This document shows, piece after piece, positions 11,172-20,800 of a stretch of 64,000 nt of DNA. How positions within the stretch are numbered: position 1 is the first letter of the stretch; each line of letters starts with the position of its first letter. Both the position numbers and the translations under genes were made by a program. The notes beneath the pieces were generated by a model. That model worked only from the letters and a program-made list of their open reading frames with translations. It was not told where the DNA came from and did not search any database. Origin of the DNA: Sorex araneus (taxonomy: Eukaryota; Chordata; Mammalia; Eulipotyphla; Soricidae); contig NC_073313.1 of NCBI RefSeq assembly GCF_027595985.1, positions 109,176,552 through 109,240,551 of the forward strand. Direction: 5' to 3'.

Positions 11172-11275
11172 ACATATGCTGATTTATGTACTAAAAACCT
11201 ATAGAATGTTCTAAACCAATCTTATATTAACAGATTTCCTAATCAATTTAATTACATTATAATAACTTTTAAACA

Positions 11276-13245
11276 CAGGATAAAGAAACTATGATATAGG
11301 TGGAGAATTCTCCAGGCCCCATACCGAGTCAATATCTCCAGGATGCCCCAGATGGAACAGGTGCAGTGTCCCCGCCTTCTCCAGATGGACACCCAGCAAC
11401 CATGAGCTTCTACAAGCTTGTTTCTGGTATGTGCTACAGGACTATTCCTCCGAACCACATGGTGGCGCTGGAACTGAGAAGTTCCATCCCGGCTCCCTGT
11501 CACCCCTACTGCCGGAAGTCACGCCCTCAACCCGTGCCCCGCGCCATCTTGCCGCAGTCAGCAGTGAAGAAATAAAGCTGGTGGGCACCACAGCACTGGA
11601 GGATTCTCCGGGCCCCATACCGAGCTGATGTCTCCAGGATGCCCCAGATGTAGTAGGTGCATCCTCCTGCCTTCTCCAGACGGAACCCCAGCTACCATGA
11701 GCGTCTACCAGCATGGCTCCCGTGTGTGGCCACAGGACTCTTGCTCCGAAGTGCGTGGCCAGTATACAAAGTGAGCAATGGACAATAAATGATCTAGCAT
11801 CTGCCCCTGCCCCAAACTAGAGAGCGAGCCTCGACATACAGGGCCTTGTGGGATGGGGGGGGTGGAACTGACCCCTCTCCCCACCCCAGCTAGGCCTCAA
11901 GTCACCGCCCAGAAAACGCTCCTGGCTCCTGAACGGCCATCATTTCCCAGGCACACAAACCAAATCTCGGAACCCAGCGGCGTCTGACAGAAACGCATCT
12001 GGACTGAGCATTAAACTACAGCACTGTGCCACCCCAGGGCGGGGAAAGGTGTTTGTCCCTTCTGCCTTTTATCCCTGACGGCACAGTGGCTGCCACCTTT
12101 TCAGAGCCTATTGGACAGCCAGGTACAAGACTGCAGTGATGTGATACATGGGGCCTCACAGGATGGGGGGTGGAACTGGCCCCTCTCCCCACCCCAAAGA
12201 GGCCCCGAGTTAATACCCACGAACGGCTCCTGTTCCTGAACGGCCATGATCCCAGAGGCACATAAACCAATCTCAGAACCCAGAAGCTTTTGGCAGAAAT
12301 TCCTCCAGACTTATTACTAAAATATTAGAAATCCAAAATGCTCTTTATATCAGCAATAGAAAAGAAATTATCTAATGATGCCTTTTTGGCAGGTCTGAAT
12401 GTTGGGGAAAATTCCAAATAATAATGGTGGATCTTTTGTCAAAATATTGAATGTGATCAAAGTGTAGAGAGAGTAAGGTGGAAATCACCTGCCACATAGG
12501 TGGGAAGAGGGGCAGGATGGGTGCATATTGGGGTTCTTGGTGGTGGAGGGTATGCACTGGTGAGGAGATGGGTGTTTGATCATTGTATGACCGAGATTTA
12601 GACTGGAAAGCTTTGTAACTGTTCTCACAGTGATTCGATTTTAAAAAAAAGAAACTATGGTATATCTACACAAAGGAATATTACACAGCAGGCAGGAAAA
12701 TGAAATTATAAAATTTTCTCATAAATGGATGGATATGGAGAGTAGCATGCTAAGTGAAATTAGTCAAAGGGAGAGGGACAAACATATACTGATTTCACTC
12801 ATTTATGGGATATAAAAAGCATTACATGAGACTAATACCCAAAGATTGTAGAAACGAGGTCCAAGAGGTTAGAAGCTTGGCACAAGTAGGAATGTGGGGT
12901 GGCAGGACAGTTAGGACAAAGATGAGACTTCTATGACAATGATAGCTGGAATTGTTCACTCTGGAAAAGAACTGAGTGCTGAAAGGAGGTAAAGGGTCAT
13001 ACATGATAACCTTTCAGTACCTATTTTTGCAAACCATAATTCCCAAAAGGAGAGAGAGGGAGAGAGAGAGAAGAAAAGTGTCTGCCAAAGAGACTGGGGA
13101 GGGTGGTAGTGCAGTGGTGGGAGAGAAATTGGTAACATTGGAGGTGAGAAGTGTACACTGTTGAAGAGATGGGTGTTGGAACATTGTATTACTTAAACTG
13201 AACCACAAACAACTTTTTAACTGTGTATTTCAAGGTGATCAACCC
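11276..13245 (+). mobile_element. L1 ORF2 end and 3' UTR, host of composite copy A
   Basis: GAAACTATGGTATATCTACA, GGAATATTACACAGCAGGCA and ATGGATGGATATGGAGAGTA are L1 ORF2-end text. They are followed by the 3' UTR with a GAGAGAGAGG run (13,045-13,073) and GATGGGTGTTGGAACATTGT. The L1 is split: its first bases are at 11,276-11,298 and the rest starts at 12,648 after a 1.35-kb insertion. Confidence 0.82.
11299..12647 (+). mobile_element. Composite retroelement, copy A
   Basis: The 1.35-kb unit has no ORF that fits it. Its 5' part carries two internal duplications: GGCCCCATACCGAG-containing units at about 11,306 and 11,602 (spacing about 300 bp), and GGGGTGGAACTG...GAACGGCCAT units at about 11,850 and 12,158 (about 308 bp). 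An AT-rich middle follows (about 12,300-12,450), then an L1-type 3' UTR (TGGTGAGGAGATGGGTGTTT, CTTTGTAACTGTTCTCACAG) and A tail. The target-site duplication aaagaaactatgatata / aaagaaactatggtata (11,282-11,298 and 12,648-12,664) defines both ends and shows it moved as one element. A CCGCGCCATCTTG stretch at about 11,538 resembles a YY1 site. Confidence 0.85.
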
Positions 13246-13372
13246 ATTTCTCATAATTTGGTGAGTGAATAAATAAAACATAGTATAGTCACAGAATTAC
13301 ATATGCCAACAGAAACTAAAGTACATATTCATACTACTCTATAAATGAACCTTAAAAACATTATGCTAAAGG

Positions 13373-13462
13373 TTGGAGAGACACTACAGCAGTTAGGGTG
13401 ATTATCTTGAATGTGACCAACCTGAGTTAAATTCCTGGCACCACATATGGTCCCTCTCTTTC
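13373..13462 (+). mobile_element. 3'-truncated SINE
   Basis: AGGTTGGAGAGACACTACAG, GCAGTTAGGGTGATTATCTT and CACCACATATGGTCCCT form the SINE head and core. The downstream GAGCACCGCC and GTGACCC parts are missing. Confidence 0.7.
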
Positions 13463-13820
13463 TTCCCCACCCTTCCAGTAAATTAATACTATGTCTTACT
13501 TCACTATAAAGTAGTTTAATTTTTTTCAGATTTTATATGACGCGTCAAATAGAATGCAACAACTTTTTTTCTGTTTCTTTAATTCAGCTAAATTACTTTC
13601 AGATTCATTCATGATTTTATAAAAGACATATCAGATATGTATTAGGGCACTGAATTCCTTTTGGGAAGACTCACTATACTGACACATCATATGCATCCAT
13701 ATGTAAGTTACAAAGGCAAATATTTGGAGAAAAGCAAATAATATGATAACTGCACTGTTATTGTGGTTACAAAAATGTTACTACTTTGTGGGGCATATTT
13801 TCATGGAAAAAAATCAATCT

Positions 13821-15170
13821 TTTTTTTAATTTTTAAAATTTTATTGAGAGTTTCAGGCTGGGGCCGGTACCGGCTCGAGCTCCGCCGAGACTCAACCCGG
13901 GTGGCCATGCGTTTGCACAGCCACCTAGCTGCTGTACGACCAGGATCCAGAGCCAGCTATATGATTTGGGGTTCCAGCGAGTGCTTGCAGCCATATGTCC
14001 AGACTGTGAACTAAGCTTTTGCCCCACGCTGGCTAAGGAGGTAAATATCCTTCCTTGGTTTTTCTTCCCTCCGGGAGGAATTGGTGCGGTGTCCGCCATA
14101 TTATGGAACTTTTAAAGAGGTATGAACTTGGTGGCTCGGGGAAAAAAATGTGTTTTAAACTTGAAACAGCGGGATGCTCGGGCAGTCTCTGGCCGGGGCC
14201 GGTGCCAGCTCGAGCTCACCGAGACTCAACCCGGGTGGCCATGAGTTTGCACAGCCGCCTAGCTGCTGAACGACCAGGATCCAGAGCCAGTTATACGACT
14301 TTGGGTCCCAGTGAGTGCTTGCAGCCATGTGCCCAGACTGTGAACTAAGCTTTTGCTCTATGCTGCTCCAGGAAGGGAAATGATGCTATTTCCAACTTAA
14401 ATCTCCCTGGACTTAATTACTAAAATATAGAAATCCTAAACCGCGCGGCTGGTTTATTTCTCTTCATTCTCATCAGTGGAAAACCAATTATCAAATATTT
14501 CCTTGTCAATAGGGCTGTATTCTTGGGGGATAAACTCCAACAAGAATATGTGAGTTCTATCTTGAAACTCCAACAACAATAGTGATTTTTGTGTTGAAAT
14601 AAGGAATGTAATCAAGGGAAAGAGAAAAGAAAGTGAAATTTGTCAGTCTATGTGGGGGAGGTTAGGGGCTGGGGTGGTAGGTATACTGTTTTTGTTTTGT
14701 TTTGCTTTATCTTTTTTTGGTGGTGGAATATGGTCACTGGTGAAGGGGCGGGTGTTTGAGCATTGTATAACTGAGACATAAGCCTGAGAACTTTGTAACT
14801 TTCCACATGGTGATTCAATAAAAAAATAAAAAAATAATTTTATTGAATCACTGTGAGATAGTTACAAGCTTTCATGTTTGGGTCACAATCTCACAATGAT
14901 CAAACACCCATCCCTCCACCAGTGCACATTCCCCACCCCCAATATTCTGGGTACACCCTCCCTTTCCCACCCTCTCCCCTGCCTCCATGGCAGACAATAT
15001 TCCCCATACTCTCTCTACTTTGGGGGCATTATGGCTTGCAACACACTGAGAAGTCATAATGTTTGGTCCATTATCTACTTTCGGCATGCATCTCCCATCC
15101 CAACTGGTTCCTCCAGCCGTCATTTTCTTAATGATCCCTTCTCTATTCCACCTGCCTTCTACCCTCTGCT
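13821..15170 (-). mobile_element. L1 3' end (minus strand), host of composite copy B
   Basis: Poly-T and AAATTTTATTGA occur at 13,821-13,847. After a 987-bp insertion the same L1 resumes at 14,835 with AATTTTATTGAATCACTGTG, CAAGCTTTCATGTTTGGG, a C-rich tract, TTGGGGGCATTATGGCTTGC and TATCTACTTTCGGCATGC, to about 15,170. Confidence 0.88.
13848..14834 (+). mobile_element. Composite retroelement, copy B
   Basis: Two copies of a roughly 335-bp GC-rich unit occur at about 13,857-14,034 and 14,192-14,367. Both carry CGAGACTCAACCCGGGTGGC and GACCAGGATCCAGAGCCAG. Between them CCGCCATATTATGG resembles a YY1 site. An AT-rich middle (TAATTACTAAAATATAGAAA) and an L1-type 3' UTR with GGTGATTCAATAAAAAA follow. 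The duplication aattttattga at 13,837-13,847 and 14,835-14,845 lies inside the host L1. No ORF fits the element. Confidence 0.85.
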
Positions 15171-16175
15171 CATGAAGCAGTTTTTACAGCTCTGGTGCAA
15201 TAGACACAGTTATCAGATAAATAATCATAATTACTGAGTAAGATAAATTTTCTGGTCCTTAATTTTTGTACCTTTGAAAAGCAAGGTAAATGTCCAAAAC
15301 TTCATTCGACTGTTAGAGTCATTAAAATGTGATCATGTTTATAAATTATTCAGCAGAGAGTCTGACAAACAGCAAACAATCAAAAGCTGTTAGCTCCTTT
15401 CCTTTCCTATAGTTTTATTTGGCAAAAAAAAAGATTCCATTCTTAAAAGAGTGATAGCCTATTTGAAATTAAATGTAACATCATAGTGCCATCTTGTGAC
15501 CACATAGAACATTACATTATCTGCATTAGATACGTTAGTTCTGATATAGTTTGAGCACATCTCAAAACCTTATTTAAGATCTCATCTCTAGTGTGTTAAA
15601 GGAACGTGTTGCAATAGAGGAAATGAAGACTATAACTGAGTATTGTTCTGTTGAGATTGGAGTCCCTTCTCTTGCAAAATACCACTTCCTGTCAGAGCCA
15701 GGACTTAAGAGAAAAGGAGAAACATTTCTCCCATAGCCTCGTCTAAGATGGGTAGATGATGGTGGAGTGAGTGTAGAAGCAGCTGTGTTAACTCATCACA
15801 TTCTTTCAGTTAGTAAGACAGGTCGTAGGAAGAACTTGGTATTTTGTCTTGTTGGGAGGTCTGTCCTTGAAAGAACTCTTCACTGTAGCTTTGACCTTGA
15901 GTATAATGTGTAATACTTTTCTCAGTATGTAACATCAAATATCATCCAAAATATCCTTAGTATGGCAGATAGTTACTTTCCATTCCCCACCCTAGCCAAC
16001 CCACCTTCTGAATAAATGACTGAACCACTATCACAGTGCAACCAAGTCTTCTGCTGGTGCATGAGCTCATCTTTCACCCACCACTCACCTACCCCCACAT
16101 CTACACCACTTTTAGTAACTCTGAAATAAGTCAAAACAAATGGTGACCCATGCCATCTATTCTATGCCACTAAAT
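15171..16175. other. Intergenic DNA 3' of CAPN6
   Basis: No exon-like ORF or recognisable repeat. This is mostly single-copy-looking AT-rich sequence downstream of the CAPN6 polyadenylation signals. Confidence 0.5.
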
Positions 16176-16193
16176 CAAAGCAACACTTTTCAG

Positions 16194-16215
16194 TTTATTA
16201 AATGTGAATTTTATT
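16194..16215 (-). terminator. CAPN6: Two AATAAA polyadenylation signals
   Basis: On the minus strand AATAAA occurs at 16,215-16,210 and again at 16,199-16,194, only 10 bp apart. They lie in the sequence context CAATAAAATTC and TTAATAAACTG. Either could direct cleavage 10-30 bp downstream, at about 16,165-16,185. Confidence 0.6.
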
Positions 16216-17104
16216 GTGGTTTGGTTAATGTAAGGCAGTGGGGTGAAGGCACTGCAGAAATTACAAAGACTGGAAAACATTATAGGAAATGAGAGCACTA
16301 AAAAAGTTACAAGATATTTTTAAATGGATGCTTGCTAGTCTACACTAATTACTACAACTATGTTTCTTTTCATCATTGTAGAAGCGTTGAAATATTGTCG
16401 GGGCGCAGGGTTAAGGAGGTAAGGAAAGACTTCATGGAGGAGGTGGCATTTATGCTGGGCCTTGAAGTAGGGATAGAATGTTGATAGATGAGATGGAGGG
16501 AAGAACGTTTCAGCATAACTGACTCAAAAAAATTCTGCAAAGAACTGAGCAAACTAGAGGGCAAACAAACACTCTCAGGGAGTGGAGTTTCTCAACTGAG
16601 AGAAAAACCTGAAGGGCCTAGACTGAGACCCAAAATCTCAAGCTCCCAGATGAGGTCTTTACTACCACCAGGATAAGGAGGCAAGGGATAATAAGCTTGC
16701 TTTTAAACCTAGCAGCAGGAGATTTCACATTACAGTCAGGGGCCTCAGACTGGCTGAAGTCTTCCTAGATGGATTCTCTCATCCTTTCAGGCTGCGTGAG
16801 ATTTATTTGTCCTTGCTCTTGCCAACTGACTGCCTGAACGGTAGTTCGTGCGCGCCCAGGTGCGCGTGTGTGAGTGTAAGTGTGTGTGGATAGGTGGGGG
16901 ACAAAAACTCTTTTTCCATTGCAGCTTTTTCCACTTTTCCCTCTCATGGCACCCAGCTGGCTTCCAGATGAGCTAGAGTTCAAGCCCTTCTTGCTGTCTA
17001 GGCCTCCTTGAACCCCAGCTCTTCATTAAGCACCTAGGAAGCTTCCTCAACATGAAGGTAAAGCTGTGGGGGGTGACTTGGGTTAGGGCAGGAGTACACT
17101 TTCT

Positions 17105-17168
17105 GGAGGTGGTGGTAGTGATGGTGGTGGTGGTGATGCTGGGTGATGGTGATGGAGGTGGAGATGGA
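17105..17168 (+). repeat. GGT/GAT-rich simple repeat
   Basis: Imperfect ggtggt and gatggt triplets cover about 64 bp inside the presumed CAPN6 3' UTR. In the transcript this reads as ACC/ATC-rich RNA. Confidence 0.75.
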
Positions 17169-17662
17169 AGTAAAAGCTGGGAGCTTATAAGCAGGCTCTG
17201 GCTGTGAGGCAAAATGCTGCTCAAAGAACTGTAGTGTTTACCCAGGAGGAAGGATGTCAGGCTAGACCAGCTTGGCCTTGATCAACCCTCTTCCTTTCTA
17301 AACATGCCCTATGAGGAAGAAAACTGGGCACCTGAATGCAGCAAAGACATTGTTATAGTATCCAAGTTGTTGTAGCCCTGCTTGAAATGCATTCCCAGAA
17401 GCCCTGGAGATCTTTTCTGGGCAAACATTAATATGACCTCCAGGTAGGACTGTCACCACCCCCTGTCCAGCTGTCGGAGGTATATAGGTTATGTAGCAGA
17501 TGCTACGTGAATTGGGAGGTATAGGGAACTTATCAGAAGAAAAGAAAAATTAATTATAGTGATGTTTTTCTTTCAAAAGGTTATGAATCTTAGATGAGAT
17601 CAGGCATCTGACAGAAAATCAAAGGATGGAAAGCTCTGTCAGAATCATCTGAAACTGGTGAT

Positions 17663-17845
17663 TTAGAGCTCAGTGAGGTCATCACTGGAAATGATCTTGA
17701 AGCTGATGTGGCCTTGCTTGACTTTGGCGGTTGGACCACCCTTCTTACGTAGGTACAGAGATTTTAGATCACGGCAGTCGCTGGGGTCAGCATCCAGAGT
17801 AACTTGCCCCAAGAACTGATCACAGAATTTTCGGCTGTTCCAGAC
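17663..17845 (-). CDS. CAPN6: CAPN6 terminal coding exon 13 (residues 582-641)
   Basis: It encodes [40 protein letters not shown] and [14 protein letters not shown], then TAA at 17,665-17,663. This completes the C2 domain ([15 protein letters not shown]). The acceptor is CTTTAG/GTCTGG. Confidence 0.98.
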   Translation of the reverse strand, partial: VWNSRKFCDQFLGQVTLDADPSDCRDLKSLYLRKKGGPTAKVKQGHISFKIISSDDLTEL

Positions 17846-20800
17846 CTAAAGAAAGTCCAGAGAGTGAAAAATGAGAAAACTGCAAGATCTGACTGTTCAG
17901 TGGCATATAAGCTTAAGGCTAGGGAATGTCTGTTAAAAAACCAAGAGTCCCTTTCTCTGACTAAAAAGAAGATCCCTCAATATAGGTTACAAAGCCAACA
18001 GAAAAGTTTAATATCTAATTTGACTTATGAGATAGTTATTTAAAGGCAGCTGTCAGAAATCTTGTCAGAAAAAAAACATTGAAATGGTAGTAATTCATCC
18101 TGAACTAGAAGGATGAGGGGCATCTGAACAGACGTGTATGGCTCCCCCCATGGAATTTGCAACCTTGTAGGTTTCTTCCAACAATTATGTAAACAGAGGA
18201 GATTTAGAATGGAGATTAATAATCAAGTCAATATCTATATCTTCTGGGATATGTCTTTGAGTGAAAAGCAAAATAAAAAATACAGGATAACCTATTCTCT
18301 GTATCTTCAACATATATAAGTCACTTGAAGATGTCTATTATCTGATATTGTATGTTATTCCCTGTTCACATTCTTACCTGCACAATAATAGGAATGTCAG
18401 TGGTCCTCCTGTAGAAAATGGCCTGGGTGTCAAAAATGGCATGAACAGTATTCTTTTGTACAGGAGAACGAACTTCCTCCTTTCCACACTTAATCACCAA
18501 GTAGGGGTTTACAGCTGGAACAAAGTAATATTAGTTTAGAACACAGTGATTAAAATTACCTTTTGATGCAGGCATGGAACACTACTACTGTCTATTTCAG
18601 GGTTTTTAGCATATCATCTCAGTATTGGATGGTGCTGGACCCAACAATTTTGTTCCTGCATCCCTTTTCTACACTTCATATAGAAATATTCCAAAGGAAT
18701 ATTGTGTAGTCTTTGCCATTGAAATTCACATACAACCTGACTTTTTTAGATTGATTGAAAATGCATTGCAAAAGGTGATCTGTGGCAGTATTTGCAAATA
18801 AATGTGAAATAAATAAAACAGAACTTTACTTTGACAAATACCCTTGTAATTCTTACCTTCATTGGCATACTTCTTCTCCAGGCCCTCAGCACTGTGGACA
18901 GTGATCTGGGTGACTACTTTGGGGTAGCCACGAGCCAGGTTCCAGCAGGACATCTTGGGCATGTCCAGAGTCAATTCCCTAAAACATACAAAAAGAGAAG
19001 GAGAGGCTTTGATGATAAGAAAGGCCTGCAAAAGGAGACATTGTTACTGAAAATAAGACATAAAATGCCGAGTGACAAAGCCTATTACTACTCAAATATT
19101 ACTTATATTTTATGCATATGTTTCCATTTCTCCTTGATTTAAAAACCAATAGATAAAGCTCAGAATGGGAAGGGCAAAAAAGTAACTCCAGTGACCCAGG
19201 ACATATTAAAGGAGCACAGGGAAGTATCACCTGTTTTTATGAGAAGAGTCAGCCAGGGAACATAATGATAAAATGTAAGTGCAAAACACCTATAACCTCT
19301 TCCCTCTTAGAGGCCTAAAGTTCGGACCTCCACTGCAGAATTTCTCACGAGCCCACTTTGGAAAATTTAATATCCCTGTAACTTCAGTGGAGTTTAACTT
19401 GAATAAGTTGTCTTTGAATTTCTGCTTAAGGAAGAAGAGATCTAGATGTTCAAAACTGGAGGCAAAGCAGAGAACAAGAGTTTGAAGAGCTGCCAAGGAA
19501 ACGGAACCTGAGCTGGACCGGCACTTCAGAGAAGATTCTCAGGAGAAACTCGCTGGTTCGACCATGCTGGAACATGGTTGGAACAAGCACATAGTTGCCT
19601 TTCTTCAGGTACTTGCTCAGAAACACTGTGCGTGTGTCAATATAGGTGGAAGTCCCAGCACGCTCTTGGATGTAGAGGTGGTGGAGGCGGAACTTACGGT
19701 TCATCTCCACCTGGAAATGAAATAGAATTAAATACTCCATTATATTCCAACCATGCATTTGTTTTGTCTTGGAAGATTCTACATTCTCTTTATATTCATC
19801 TTCCCAAGGCATTTCTTAATTTCTTTGGCCCAAAGCCATCCTAACTTTTACATTATTTTCCTTCATTGTCTAGGTATGAAATGCCTATTGATACCTTGAA
19901 GAGCTCAAAACCAATGATGTAATTGTCAGGTCTTCCCATGCGCCGGTAAGTACGCAGATCCTTCTGCTGCAGTGACATGATGACCTTGTGGCCATCTTCA
20001 GGCACAGAAAAGATGTACTAGAGAAAAGAGGCCACGGAAAAGAACTTAGTTAGAATTCACATCCTAAGAAAGAAAACTATATTATGTATCATCGATTTGG
20101 GGTGTTTTCTAAGTGTTTTTGTTGACCATACCAAGTGGTAGATTGGCTTCCCAAGTATAGCTCATAATACTTGTTTGTCCCTATGTCATTCAGTTAGTGT
20201 GTGCTGAAAACAGCTTCCTCAAAGTTAAATAAATATGGTTACTTGCTTAAACATATATATTTAAAGCTTTGTTTTAATAAGTACTTGTTAGGTCCTTGTT
20301 TCTTTTGTTTTATTATTGTCCCTTTGTTTTAAAAATCTGTACACAAAAAATCCCAGAATTCATAAACAGAAGCATTCTCATTTAAGTTAATCAGGCATAG
20401 AAGCATTCTCTTGGTCTAAACTTTTGTACCTATTCTAGACATGTAGCTTGTGAAGAGACTGAATCTGCTATCTTGAAAGAGTGATCTTTGCAACCACCAC
20501 TTTAGGGAAGTTGCAAACCAGTGTCAGAAAGTCTAATTCTGACTTTATCAGAATAAAAGTCTAATTCTAACATTATCAGGGTGCTAATTGAAAGTAAAAC
20601 TAAATAACATCAGATTCTCTCTGTCTGCCCCTATTATTTCCCCCCTGTCCTTCCATTTTAATAAGGCACAGAAGCATATTCCAGTCTATAGAGTCTCAAG
20701 GTTTCCAAATATCAATCCTGTACAGAAATTTCATAGCAAAGCCATAATAACTATTTACCTAGCTTTGTATATGTGCATGATACATGAAGTATTTCTAGGG

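Larger units (their letters stand above)
16176..17662 (-). other. CAPN6: Probable CAPN6 3' UTR
   Basis: From the stop codon to the first AATAAA pair on the minus strand is about 1.45 kb with no interposed poly(A) signal that I noticed. The stretch is free of recognisable SINE or L1 insertions, unlike its surroundings, which fits a conserved transcribed end. The exact cleavage site is not visible. Confidence 0.6.

Noticed and set aside
11300..11714. ORFs of 83-91 codons on both strands in the GC-rich part of composite A
   Set aside because: They arise from GC-rich duplicated modules, are not shared by the two unit copies, and overlap on both strands.
13857..14367. GC-rich duplicated region considered as a CpG-island promoter or LTR pair
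   Set aside because: The two units are direct repeats inside one target-site duplication with an L1-like 3' end. There is no TG...CA termini or primer-binding site that would mark LTRs.
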